From Bacillota bacterium (GTDB lineage: Bacteria > Bacillota > Clostridia > Oscillospirales > Ruminococcaceae), in contig JAEYXR010000116.1 of NCBI GenBank assembly GCA_023431215.1, positions 1-19,171 of the forward strand: a stretch of 19,171 nucleotides of DNA, written 5' to 3'. Of this stretch, positions 1-7,097 are shown piece by piece; the stretch's first letter is position 1, and the number at the start of each line of letters is the position of its first letter. The notes beneath the pieces were generated by a model. It was given only the letters and a program-made list of their open reading frames with translations. It did not search any database and was not told the origin of the DNA. A program made the translations under genes and the position numbers.

Positions 1-137
1 AGCTAGCAGTTAGCCGGGGCGACAGCTTTGGACAGGAGGGCAAAAACTTTTTCCGTCTTAACATTGGTTGTCCTACCAGTGTACTGCAACATGGCCTGGA
101 TCTAATACTGGAGCAATATCAAAAAAGATTTTGCTAA
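1..137 (+). CDS. C-terminus of MalY/PatB-type PLP aminotransferase (5' truncated)
   Basis: Frame 3 is open from the window edge to TAA at 135-137 and encodes about 44 residues. The segment FGQEGKNFFRLNIGCPTS followed by a short amphipathic helix resembles the end of MalY/PatB-type class I/II PLP-dependent aminotransferases, in which an arginine in an F-R-[LI]-N-[IF] motif binds the substrate carboxylate. Such enzymes are usually cystathionine beta-lyases acting in the cytosol in sulfur amino acid metabolism. The catalytic lysine and the whole PLP domain lie outside the window, so activity cannot be judged. No terminator is visible between this stop and the next gene 67 nt downstream, so co-transcription is possible. 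Family recognition rests on the C-terminal motif alone. Confidence 0.7.
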   Translation, partial: LAVSRGDSFGQEGKNFFRLNIGCPTSVLQHGLDLILEQYQKRFC

Positions 138-204
138 ATGGTCTTTAAGATATCTTTACATAACGGCAAAAATGGCAATAAACCGGTAGCAAGGAGGTGA
201 TGTT

Positions 205-777
205 ATGCCGGTAGTCTCTGCCGGTGAAGTATTTCCAAATTTAACCTTTGAAACTTACACCAACAGCGTTCATACTGTGGATGAAGCAGTAAAACACAAA
301 AGACATACTGTTTTTTGGGTCATGCGGTTTATTGGCTGCCGCTTCTGCCAGTACGACATTGACGGACTAGCCCAGGAGTACGCCAATTTTACCGACAAGG
401 ATACACAGGTGTTTGTGGTATTGCAAAGCAGCCGCGAATCTATTACCGGGTTAAAAGGCGACTGGAAAGTCCCTTTTGATATCATCTGTGATACACAGCA
501 CCGCTTTTATCAGGCTCTTAATATCCGTACCACCCCCACCAAGGAGGACCGCATGCCCAAAAACGAGGCAGGGCTATTAAAGCTGAAAGAAAAACAGGTG
601 GCGGTATCTGCACAAAGATACGAGCGCCGGACCGGCGAAGGAGAAGCCCAGCAGCTTCCTGCTCTGTTTATAGTTGGCCCAGACCGTAACATTGAGTATG
701 CCCATTATGCAGTTAACAGCATAGATATTCCTGATTTTAGCGAGATACTTGCGATTATTGATCATTTAAATGTATAA
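205..777 (+). CDS. Peroxiredoxin-like (AhpC/TSA, thioredoxin-fold) protein with CxxC
   Basis: This encodes 190 residues. ATG is preceded by a strong AAGGAGGTGA ribosome site. A thioredoxin fold is suggested by the beta strand HTVFWVMRF (about 34-42), directly followed by GCRFC with cysteines 45 and 48, and by the later strand QLPALFIVGPDRNIEYAHY (about 150-168). The RxIGCxxC arrangement resembles peroxiredoxin-like redoxin proteins, which are cytosolic thiol peroxidases or thiol-disulfide oxidoreductases. No signal peptide is visible. A charged, lysine-rich insertion (about 110-140) sits before the last strands. The gene lies between the aminotransferase fragment and the transporter operon with no clear terminator on either side. 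The peroxidase substrate and reductant are unknown; the fold call is firm, the exact activity is not. Confidence 0.8.
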   Translation: MPVVSAGEVFPNLTFETYTNSVHTVDEAVKHKRHTVFWVMRFIGCRFCQYDIDGLAQEYANFTDKDTQVFVVLQSSRESITGLKGDWKVPFDIICDTQHRFYQALNIRTTPTKEDRMPKNEAGLLKLKEKQVAVSAQRYERRTGEGEAQQLPALFIVGPDRNIEYAHYAVNSIDIPDFSEILAIIDHLNV

Positions 778-845
778 TTTAAAGTCTTGCAGCTTCATAA
801 TCAAATATTAAAAATTTAGAGTGGTTTAATACCCAACTGGTAAAT

Positions 846-860
846 AGAGATTTTATCTCT
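846..860. promoter_or_regulatory. 15-bp palindrome upstream of tctC, candidate operator
   Basis: AGAGAT-TTT-ATCTCT is a perfect 6-bp inverted repeat centred about 35 bp before the tctC start codon. It lies in the 111-bp gap after the redoxin gene. It could be an operator or a short 5'-UTR hairpin. I could not assign a convincing -35/-10 pair in this gap, so its place relative to a promoter is unknown. Confidence 0.35.
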
Positions 861-888
861 GGAATAAATTACATACGGAGGTTACATC

Positions 889-1935
889 ATGAAAAAGTTT
901 TTGGCAGCTATTCTTAGCCTAGTGATGGTATTTACCCTTGCCGCTTGTGGCGGCAATACGCCTTCCAGCAGTACCACACCTTCTCAGGCCCCTTCTTCCG
1001 GAGCAGATTCTTCTGCTGCGCAGTTAGATTTTCCCAAAAAAGATGTTACCATTATTGTCCCCTTTGATGCAGGCGGCGGCAACGATATTCTTGCCCGTAT
1101 TATTTCCAAGGTCGCAATGGAAAACGGTTACTTCAATGGCGTTAATCTGATTGTTGAAAATCAGCCCGGCGGCGGCGGCGCCATTGGACAGGCCTATGTT
1201 GCCAACACCGCACCAAAGGACGGCTACACCTTGCTCACCTTTACTGCCTCCGGTGTTACCAACCCTATCTTAAAGGATGTTCCCTTTACCGTAAATGATT
1301 TTAAAATTGTTAACTGCTGTAATGCAGACCCCTCCGTGCTCATTGCACGTCCCAATGCCCCTTTTAATGATTTGGCAGGCCTGATTGAATACGCCAAAAC
1401 AAGCAAGCTTATCATCAACGACTCTGGTTTTGGTACCTCCAGCCATATCCGTACCCTTGACTGGACCTCTAAACTGGAGAAAACCGGCGTAAAAATTGAA
1501 TATGAGAGCATTCATGCAGACTCCGGCAATATGCAAATTGCTGAACTCATGGGCGGACATGCCGACGTAACCTGCCTTACTATAGGTGAGTGTGCAGATG
1601 CTATCCTGGATGGCTCTGTCAAGGCAATTGCCATTATGACCAATGAACGCTACGAGGGACTTCCTGATGTACCCACCTTTAAGGAGCTGGGTTACGAAGG
1701 CTTTATTGACGGTGCAGACCGCGCAATTGCTGTTTCTGCCGGTGTTCCTGATGATGTTTACAACTATCTTGTTGCAGAATTTGACAGATTGTGTGGCAGC
1801 GAAGAATTTATTAAGGCAATGAAAGATGCCAACCTTACCCCTGCCAACAAAACTCCTGAGGAATATCAGCAATTTATTGATATGAAGACCGAGTTGGTGA
1901 CCAGCTTTAAGGATTTCTTACTTTCCGGCAAATAA
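889..1935 (+). CDS. tctC: TctC/Bug-family substrate-binding lipoprotein of a tripartite tricarboxylate transporter
   Basis: This encodes 348 residues, usual for the family. The N-terminus is a lipoprotein signal: MKKF, a hydrophobic core and the lipobox LAAC with Cys20, followed by a Ser/Pro/Thr-rich linker (about 21-45). The mature domain starts with FPKKDVTIIVPFDAGGGND and later has VENQPGGGGAIG, the two loops that in Bug/TctC proteins close around a carboxylate ligand. The protein should be anchored on the outer face of the membrane and deliver a small carboxylated solute to TctA/TctB. Ribosome site ACGGAGG precedes ATG. It is the first gene of tctC-tctB-tctA, the usual order, and is separated from tctB by a stem-loop. 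Bug proteins bind citrate, other di/tricarboxylates, amino acids or sugar acids; the ligand cannot be told from sequence. Confidence 0.93.
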   Translation: MKKFLAAILSLVMVFTLAACGGNTPSSSTTPSQAPSSGADSSAAQLDFPKKDVTIIVPFDAGGGNDILARIISKVAMENGYFNGVNLIVENQPGGGGAIGQAYVANTAPKDGYTLLTFTASGVTNPILKDVPFTVNDFKIVNCCNADPSVLIARPNAPFNDLAGLIEYAKTSKLIINDSGFGTSSHIRTLDWTSKLEKTGVKIEYESIHADSGNMQIAELMGGHADVTCLTIGECADAILDGSVKAIAIMTNERYEGLPDVPTFKELGYEGFIDGADRAIAVSAGVPDDVYNYLVAEFDRLCGSEEFIKAMKDANLTPANKTPEEYQQFIDMKTELVTSFKDFLLSGK

Positions 1936-1975
1936 ACAACTTTTAACTTGTGCACACCCAGCTTTCCCTAATTAG

Positions 1976-2017
1976 GCAAAAGCTGCGGCATAAAATGGTA
2001 TCTGCCGCAGCTTTTGC
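1976..2017 (+). promoter_or_regulatory. Perfect 15-bp stem-loop between tctC and tctB
   Basis: Arm GCAAAAGCTGCGGCA (1976-1990) is exactly complementary to 2003-2017, with a 12-nt loop. No U tract follows the second arm, so it is not a classic intrinsic terminator. In transporter operons such intercistronic hairpins often protect the upstream binding-protein mRNA from 3' exonucleases, giving more binding protein than membrane subunit. That role is inferred here. Confidence 0.7.
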
Positions 2018-2047
2018 AGCCGCAAATAAACCAATGAGGTGAACATT

Positions 2048-2479
2048 TTGACAAAGAACAAAATTATTTCATTGATGTGCCCAGTTATCTTTTTGGCTTT
2101 TGGCATTTTTATTAAAGTATCGGCCAGCTCCATGAGCGCCCGGGATGCTTCTTTTCCCAATCTTGTGGCTTACTTAATTATTGGTGTCAGTATTATTCAA
2201 TTAATTGTTGATTTTCGTAAAAAAGACCACAAAGACAGGTTTCAGGGCGTCAATTTTTTAAAAATAGCAGAATGTGTTGCAGCCATGTGTCTTTACATAT
2301 TTTTGCTTAAAAAAATCGGATTTTTTATTGATACCCTGCTTCTTACAGCGTTTACCATGTACGCATTAGAGTATAAGAATTATAAAATACTGGCAGTTTC
2401 TTCTGTAATCATTACTATTGTGGTGTTTGCTGTATTTAAGTGGCTCCTTAGGGTTCCACTGCCCACAATCTGGCTGTAA
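2048..2479 (+). CDS. tctB: TctB-family small membrane subunit of the tripartite tricarboxylate transporter
   Basis: This encodes 143 residues from TTG at 2048. I chose this start because GAGGTG (2036-2041) sits 6 nt upstream; the in-frame GTG at 2039 lies inside that ribosome site. Four hydrophobic segments are visible: about 5-22 (IISLMCPVIFLAFGIFIK), 36-52 (LVAYLIIGVSIIQLIVD), 76-96 (CVAAMCLYIFLLKKIGFFIDT) and 112-134 (ILAVSSVIITIVVFAVFKWLL). The size and four-helix pattern fit TctB (DUF1468), the poorly conserved small subunit that works with TctA in secondary uptake. It ends 16 nt before tctA. TctB sequences diverge strongly, so the call rests on topology plus position between tctC and tctA. 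Confidence 0.88.
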   Translation: MTKNKIISLMCPVIFLAFGIFIKVSASSMSARDASFPNLVAYLIIGVSIIQLIVDFRKKDHKDRFQGVNFLKIAECVAAMCLYIFLLKKIGFFIDTLLLTAFTMYALEYKNYKILAVSSVIITIVVFAVFKWLLRVPLPTIWL

Positions 2480-2495
2480 GGAGGTCACAATCATT

Positions 2496-4037
2496 ATGTC
2501 TGGAATTTTACTTGGCTTTCAGCAGCTCCTTGACCCCGTCGTATTTTTGACACTGCTGGGCGGTGTTATGCTGGGTTTGACTGTAGGCGCACTGCCCGGA
2601 CTAAACGATAGCATCACCATTGCAGTGCTAATTCCTGTCACCTTTGGTATGCACCCTAAAATAGCCCTTGCTCTTTTGGTGGGCATTTATGTTTCTTCCG
2701 CCTGCGGCGGATCCATTCCGGCGGTTTTGCTGGAGATTCCCGGCACAGCCTCCGCAGTCGTTACTGCTTATGACGGCTACCAGCTTCGCCTGAAAGGCCA
2801 CGGACTTGAAGCCTTAAGCATATGTATGCATAGTTCATTTTTTGGTGGAATTTCCAGCGCCTTGGTTTTGCTGTTTGCAGCGCCTGTTCTGGCTTCTTTT
2901 GCCCTTAAATTTGGCCCTCCCGAATACTTTATGCTGGGCGTTCTGGGTATCAGCACCGTCATCGGTATGGCAGGCAAGGATTGCTGGAAGCACTTTCTCT
3001 CCATGGGCTTTGGTCTGTGGCTATCGTTTATCGGCATCAGCACTTCCACCGGCAGTTCCCGCTTTACCTTTGGTGCCATGAGCCTTATGGATGGCATCCC
3101 TCTGGTTCCCCGTATGATTGGTTTGTTTGGTATTTTGTCTGTACTGAAAATTGCCGAAAAAGCAGGCCGTGCCGATGCAGGCTGGAATGCTGAAACAGTG
3201 GCTAAGGCTGAAAAAGAAATGCGCAATAATACCCAGGATAAGGTTGCTTTTCTTAAGCCTTCCATGATCAAGCGTCTGCTGCCAACCTGGCTGCGTTCTG
3301 CTGTAGTTGGCAATCTGCTGGGCTGTATGCCCGGCGCCGGCATGACAATGGCTATTTTTACTGCCTACGACCTTGAGAAAAAAATGAACCCGGATAAAGA
3401 GTTTGGTACCGGTATCTATGAGGGTATTGCCGCTCCCGAGGCCGCCAACAACGCCGTTGTTGCCAGCTCCATGGTTCCCCTGCTCTCATTGGGTATTCCC
3501 GGCAACTCTACTGCGGCACTGTTCATTGGTGCTCTTACCATTCACGGATTGGTAGCAGGCCCTACCCTCTTTACCAAGCAGCCCGACATTGCATACCTCA
3601 TTATCATCTGCTTCCTGGTAGGTAATCTCCTTATGCTGCCTCTCAGCCTTGCATTCTGCAAATATCTGGCTGCTCAAATTCTCAAGTTAAATCCCAAAAT
3701 TCTCTCTGCTGCTATCTTGGCTCTTTGTGTCACCGGTTCGTTTGCATATAAAAACAACCCCTTCCACATTGGTGTTGCTATTGCTTTTGGTGTCGTAGGC
3801 TTTATTTTCTATAAGTTTGATGTGCCCACCGCCCCCTTTATTCTGGCAAGTATTTTGGGCGGCATGATGGAATCTAGCTATATCAACAGCATGGTATACA
3901 GCAAGGGTTCTCCCATCATCTTCCTTCAAAGACCCATTAGCCTGGTGCTGGTCATTGTGTCTGCAGTTTTCCTTATCTGGCCCTGGATTGGCCCCTTGCT
4001 TCGTAAAAACAAACAACATAAAAAGGCAACCGTATAA
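2496..4037 (+). CDS. tctA: TctA-family large permease subunit of the tripartite tricarboxylate transporter
   Basis: This encodes 513 residues from ATG 2496, which is preceded by AAGGAGGT. The frame stays open upstream into tctB, but this ribosome site and normal TctA length (about 500) fix the start. The protein is highly hydrophobic. It carries the TctA signature in its first 110 residues: GxxxGALPGLNDS, then GIYVSSACGGSIPAVLLEIPG and TAYDGYQL. A second similar half follows near residue 270 (GCMPGAGMTMAIF, then GIAAPEAANNAV and LLSLGIPGNSTAALFIGAL), reflecting the internal repeat typical of TctA. TctA is the channel-forming subunit and uses an ion gradient to import the solute delivered by TctC. 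The strong hairpin just downstream ends the operon. Confidence 0.96.
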   Translation: MSGILLGFQQLLDPVVFLTLLGGVMLGLTVGALPGLNDSITIAVLIPVTFGMHPKIALALLVGIYVSSACGGSIPAVLLEIPGTASAVVTAYDGYQLRLKGHGLEALSICMHSSFFGGISSALVLLFAAPVLASFALKFGPPEYFMLGVLGISTVIGMAGKDCWKHFLSMGFGLWLSFIGISTSTGSSRFTFGAMSLMDGIPLVPRMIGLFGILSVLKIAEKAGRADAGWNAETVAKAEKEMRNNTQDKVAFLKPSMIKRLLPTWLRSAVVGNLLGCMPGAGMTMAIFTAYDLEKKMNPDKEFGTGIYEGIAAPEAANNAVVASSMVPLLSLGIPGNSTAALFIGALTIHGLVAGPTLFTKQPDIAYLIIICFLVGNLLMLPLSLAFCKYLAAQILKLNPKILSAAILALCVTGSFAYKNNPFHIGVAIAFGVVGFIFYKFDVPTAPFILASILGGMMESSYINSMVYSKGSPIIFLQRPISLVLVIVSAVFLIWPWIGPLLRKNKQHKKATV

Positions 4038-4054
4038 GTATCTTTGCCTTCATC

Positions 4055-4102
4055 ACAAACAGCCCTTGCTATCTTTGGTAGATAACAAGGGCTGTTTGTT
4101 TT
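4055..4102 (+). terminator. Intrinsic terminator of the tct operon
   Basis: ACAAACAGCCCTTG (4055-4068) pairs exactly with CAAGGGCTGTTTGT (4086-4099), and U residues follow. It lies 18 nt after the tctA stop. Confidence 0.88.
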
Positions 4103-4160
4103 ATGCTATATTGAATCATGGGGCTTTTTAGGCACAAAGCTCGACTTTTGCAGCCGACAA

Positions 4161-4397
4161 CTATCGAGCATTATGATAATTTTTATCTGTTTTTCTATTC
4201 TCTTTTATGCACTCCAAGAATAATGCAACAATAAAGCAAACAGAATAAGATACTAAAAAATAAACCACCAACTGAGACAATAACGAGGAATAGCTGGTGC
4301 GATAAAGATCGTGGAACAACAGACGCGGCAGTATTGCTGCTCCCAGCGTTGTTCCAATACTTACTCCTGCAGCCAACCTTAGCGCTTTTTGAAACAT
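4161..4397 (-). CDS. Small two-helix membrane protein, function unknown
   Basis: This encodes 78 residues. The frame is open further upstream, but ATG at 4397-4395 has a good ribosome site (AAAGGAGT, about 8 nt upstream), which fixes the start. One weakly hydrophobic segment lies at about 7-28 (Gly/Ala/Leu-rich) and one strong helix at about 39-62 (LLSQLVVYFLVSYSVCFIVALFLE), followed by a charged tail KENRKTDKNYHNAR. It is probably an integral membrane protein with a charged C-terminus. I recognise no family. It is divergent from the YjbR-type gene and convergent with the tct operon. A weak GCTCGA/TCGAGC inverted repeat (4139-4169) overlaps its 3' end and may help termination. Confidence 0.6.
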   Translation of the reverse strand: MFQKALRLAAGVSIGTTLGAAILPRLLFHDLYRTSYSSLLSQLVVYFLVSYSVCFIVALFLECIKENRKTDKNYHNAR

Positions 4398-4540
4398 TTT
4401 TTCTACTCCTTTTATTTTGAATTTGCGGTTTAATCTATATGTCATCCTTTTCTTTGTAATATAGTCTAAAGATATAACGACAAAGGAACTGTAAATAATA
4501 CAACTTACAATATAATTTTTCATGTTTTTATCGTTTTATC

Positions 4541-4549
4541 TGCTATACT
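4541..4549 (+). promoter_or_regulatory. Extended -10 promoter element of the YjbR-type gene
   Basis: TGCTATACT matches the extended -10 pattern TGnTATAaT. No good -35 is visible. It lies about 50 nt upstream of the ATG at 4599. Confidence 0.45.
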
Positions 4550-4598
4550 ATAGCTGAACAACATAAAAAATATGCCTATCATCATTGGAGGTCTGTAT

Positions 4599-4979
4599 AT
4601 GAATCAGTATCCGTGGCTGGATGAGTATCTTCTTGGCAAACCCGGAGTGGTAAAAGACTACAAGGCAGAATGGGAATGGGACCGCTATCTGGTTGGCGGC
4701 AAAATGTTTGCTGCTGTTTGCCAGCCCGGTCCAAAGTATGCCGGTTATGACTGTCGGCAGCTGGTATCTTTAAAATGCGAACCTCTGCTGGCTGAATTGC
4801 TGCGTAAAGAGCATCCTGATATTATTCCCGGCTTTTATATGGACAAGCGCAACTGGAATTCTATTTTTTTAGACGGTGCCGTACCTGAGGATTTACTGCG
4901 GGAGCTTTGTGACCAATCTTACCAACTGATTATCAGCAAGCTGACCAAAAAACTGCAAAAAGAAATTTTGGGTGAATAA
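4599..4979 (+). CDS. MmcQ/YjbR-family DNA-binding-like protein
   Basis: This encodes 126 residues. I chose ATG 4599 because GGAGG (4587-4591) is 7 nt upstream; the ATG nine codons earlier has none. The sequence follows the MmcQ/YjbR plan: an N-terminal helix ending in LLGKPGVVKDY, strand GGKMFAAVC, LVSLKCEPLLAELL, then the hallmark PGFYMDKRNWNSIFLDG (about 78-94) and a terminal helix SYQLIISKLTKKLQ. Members are small cytosolic proteins with a CyaY-like fold and a proposed but mostly untested DNA-binding role. The gene stands alone with its own promoter and terminator. Confidence 0.85.
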   Translation: MNQYPWLDEYLLGKPGVVKDYKAEWEWDRYLVGGKMFAAVCQPGPKYAGYDCRQLVSLKCEPLLAELLRKEHPDIIPGFYMDKRNWNSIFLDGAVPEDLLRELCDQSYQLIISKLTKKLQKEILGE

Positions 4980-4996
4980 AACCACCTAACATCATA

Positions 4997-5034
4997 AAAT
5001 CCCCTTGCTCTAAAAAAGGAGCAGGGGGATTTTT
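4997..5034. terminator. Terminator between convergent genes, probably bidirectional
   Basis: AAATCCCCTTGCTC pairs with GAGCAGGGGGATTT (one G-U pair, 8-nt loop) and is followed by TTTT on the + strand. The A-rich left flank gives a short U run on the - strand, where the FadR-type gene ends 13 nt away. Confidence 0.8.
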
Positions 5035-5046
5035 CTATCGTATATT

Positions 5047-5748
5047 TTAAAGTGTTGCAAAAAAAGTTTTTTTGCATTCCTCAATGGTTCGGCGTGCCAT
5101 AGAAGAATCTTCATAACGCAGTGAATCGATAATCTGCTGATGGTTAACATAAGAGATAAAACCGATGTACTGCACCGTGTGATAGTCCCGGCTGAGGTGT
5201 GGACGCACCGCTTCCATCAGCGACTGGTTCAGGGATTCCATCAGGCGGTTTGAGCAGCGGCGACCCAGTTCCATGTGAAAAGCAATATCCAGCTCCATTA
5301 GGCGGTCACGGTTACATTCGCCTTCAATTTCTTCCTTCATTTTTGCGTTGCACTTTTCCAGTGCCTCTACATCCTCTTCAGTATGGTTGCGAATCAGCAG
5401 CTCTAACAAAGCACATTCCACCACCTCACGGTAGTCCATGAGTTCTTGGCGGGTGTAGGGCATCTCCGGCACCGGCAGCACCGGTTCCTGGGCAACATGC
5501 CTGCTGTTGTTGTCGGTGACAAAGGTTCCGCTGCCGCGGCGTATTTCTATAATTCCAAGTGCCGAAAGAATCTTCATTGCCTCACGTACCGAGCTTCGGG
5601 AAGCTTTGCACATTGCCATTAGCTCAGTTTCTGCGGGCAGCTTTTCTCCAGGCCCATAGGCACCGCTGACAATAGACTCTTTTACCCGGGACATCACCTG
5701 GTCCACCATGGAAATATGCTGGTGACGGGGTTGTTGGGTTTGTGGCAT
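5047..5748 (-). CDS. FadR-subfamily GntR transcriptional regulator (copy 1)
   Basis: This encodes 233 residues from ATG 5748, chosen over a TTG nine codons upstream because an AAAGGGAG ribosome-like site sits about 10 nt before the ATG. The N-terminal winged helix spans about 14-78, with the GntR motif KLPAETELMAMCKASRSSVR and wing RRGSGTFV. The C-terminal all-helical FCD domain (about 105-230) keeps the usual metal/ligand residues Asp154, His158 (LDIAFH) and His203 (NHQQIID). FCD regulators bind small organic acids or sugar acids and usually repress the adjacent catabolic operon. It diverges from a second, clearly related regulator at 6297. The tct operon lies beyond two small genes on its 3' side. 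A TTGCAA/TATGCT promoter lies upstream. Confidence 0.93.
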   Translation of the reverse strand: MPQTQQPRHQHISMVDQVMSRVKESIVSGAYGPGEKLPAETELMAMCKASRSSVREAMKILSALGIIEIRRGSGTFVTDNNSRHVAQEPVLPVPEMPYTRQELMDYREVVECALLELLIRNHTEEDVEALEKCNAKMKEEIEGECNRDRLMELDIAFHMELGRRCSNRLMESLNQSLMEAVRPHLSRDYHTVQYIGFISYVNHQQIIDSLRYEDSSMARRTIEECKKTFFATL

Positions 5749-5850
5749 AACTGGGCTTCTCCCTTTCCAACTCAAACTGCCGTTGCAGCTTGAAAAATGT
5801 AATTGACAAGCAGCTTCATTGCGGCTCTTGGTTTTTTAAATCTAATAAAC

Positions 5851-5879
5851 AGCATACCATTTACACCCCGCCTTTGCAA
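5851..5879 (-). promoter_or_regulatory. Candidate sigma-70 promoter for FadR-type regulator copy 1
   Basis: On the - strand TTGCAA (5874-5879) is separated by exactly 17 nt from TATGCT (5851-5856). Transcription would start about 95 nt before the ATG at 5748. Confidence 0.5.
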
Positions 5880-6129
5880 CAGGAAAAGCCCAACGGCACA
5901 CGGGAAAAATTGTAAATCCTTTTTAGACGGTACGTAGCACTTCATTTTTTAAAGGTAAGATGTACGAACAATTAACACCGTCCATCTCCGGGAGTACGCC
6001 TATAGTAATCAGACCATTTGTAATTTTATAATCACTACAAAAATAGAAATTTTATTTGTGCATATTGTATATCACGATGACTTTGCATAAAAAAACTATG
6101 ATTTTTGGGCTTTTTATACGGTTTTTTCT

Positions 6130-6158
6130 TTGACAATTACAAACCCACATAGTATAAT
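6130..6158 (+). promoter_or_regulatory. Perfect-consensus sigma-70 promoter upstream of FadR-type regulator copy 2
   Basis: TTGACA (6130-6135), a 17-nt spacer and TATAAT (6153-6158) match the consensus at all twelve positions. The expected start of transcription is near 6165, about 130 nt before the ATG. So strong a promoter normally needs a repressor, consistent with the palindromes immediately downstream. Confidence 0.85.
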
Positions 6159-6189
6159 CAAAATGAAACAAAGACGTCTTACCAGTGTT

Positions 6190-6204
6190 AGTCGTCATAC
6201 GACT
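6190..6204. promoter_or_regulatory. Candidate FadR-type operator
   Basis: AGTCGT-CAT-ACGACT is a perfect 6-bp inverted repeat. Its core TCGTCATACGA fits TnGTnnnACnA, the known recognition pattern of FadR-subfamily GntR proteins. It is about 25 bp downstream of the expected +1. Outer arms CTTACCA (6178-6184) and TGGTAAG (6206-6212) extend the symmetry imperfectly, and a second palindrome AAGACGTCTT lies at 6171-6180. Which regulator binds is unknown. Confidence 0.55.
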
Positions 6205-6296
6205 TTGGTAAGCTGAATTATTTGCATCTTTTTTTGTATTGTGTTGCTTAATCAGTAGTTGTATACGCCATATTCCCAAAAGGGTGAGGTGTTTTG

Positions 6297-7019
6297 ATGG
6301 AAATAAGTGCTTATAAAAAAGCTTCTGCCGTAGAGCAGGTTTCCAGCCAGATTATAAGCTGGATAGAAAGCGGTGCTTACAGTGTGGGGCAGCGGCTTCC
6401 CAGTGAAGCCAAAATTGCAGAAGAAACCTCAATTAGCCGAAGCTCGGTTCGGGAGGCCATACGTCTCCTTTCAGCCTCCGGAGTACTGACCGTACGCCAT
6501 GGAAGCGGCACCTATGTAGCTCAGTTGCCTAACCAGCAAGCTTTGTCTCCCAATGCAACCAATCCTGTTGCTTCTGTTCTTGATGCAGTGGGCTGCACCA
6601 TTGATGAGCACATGGAGTTCCGCATCTCGCTGGAAAAAGCCATTATGGAACTGATTGTTGCCAACGCCACCGATGAGGATATAGACAAACTGAAGGCAGT
6701 AAACCAGCGGTTGGAGCATGACAGCAAAAACAATACAGATGCACAGGCGCAGCTGGAGCTGGACTTGGAGTTCCACCGCCAGCTGGGAAATTGCACCCAT
6801 AATCCGCTGATGGCAGCCTTATATAATGAGATGATGGACTTCTTTTCTCAAAAAATACACAGCATGTATGACATGGGCGTCTGCAACGGATATATCTCCT
6901 TCCTGGCGCACCAACGCATCATTGATGCGTTATATCACCGCGATTTGGCAGTTGCTATCAGCGCTGTTACCGACTCGGTATTAACCTATTTAACACTAAA
7001 AAACTATAAACAGCCTTAA
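6297..7019 (+). CDS. FadR-subfamily GntR transcriptional regulator (copy 2)
   Basis: This encodes 240 residues from ATG 6297; GAGGTG (6286-6291) is 5 nt upstream, and the TTG one codon earlier is also possible. The winged helix spans about 11-75, with RLPSEAKIAEETSISRSSVR and wing RHGSGTYV. The FCD domain (about 100-230) keeps Asp156 and His160 (LDLEFH) and His205 (AHQRIID). It shares with copy 1 the segment G[FY]IS[YF]xxHQxIID as well as the helix-turn-helix pattern, so the two are likely paralogues. It lies upstream of and codirectional with the TIM-barrel, racemase-like and transketolase genes and is the likeliest regulator of them. An ACGCAG/CTGCGT hairpin (7025-7049) followed by a T-rich stretch could act as a leaky terminator or attenuator after it. 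Confidence 0.94.
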   Translation: MEISAYKKASAVEQVSSQIISWIESGAYSVGQRLPSEAKIAEETSISRSSVREAIRLLSASGVLTVRHGSGTYVAQLPNQQALSPNATNPVASVLDAVGCTIDEHMEFRISLEKAIMELIVANATDEDIDKLKAVNQRLEHDSKNNTDAQAQLELDLEFHRQLGNCTHNPLMAALYNEMMDFFSQKIHSMYDMGVCNGYISFLAHQRIIDALYHRDLAVAISAVTDSVLTYLTLKNYKQP

Positions 7020-7097
7020 GCTGTACGCAGCATTTTTTAAGGCCTGCGTCACTATTCTTTTTTAATAACTCCCACAGGAGATAAGGAGAGAGAAACT

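Larger units (their letters stand above)
5749..6296. promoter_or_regulatory. 548-bp divergent intergenic region between two FadR-type regulators
   Basis: This AT-rich region has no convincing gene. It contains a leftward promoter near 5851-5879, a perfect-consensus rightward promoter at 6130-6158, two palindromes (6171-6180 and 6190-6204), and a TTTGTA/TACAAA inverted repeat around 6017-6041. Between about 5880 and 6010 I see no recognisable element. The length and the number of elements suggest control of both regulators and the rightward operon. Confidence 0.6.

Noticed and set aside
147..156. Palindrome AAGATATCTT before the redoxin gene
   Set aside because: Ten AT-rich bases are too short and common to call an operator without a promoter or a repeat.
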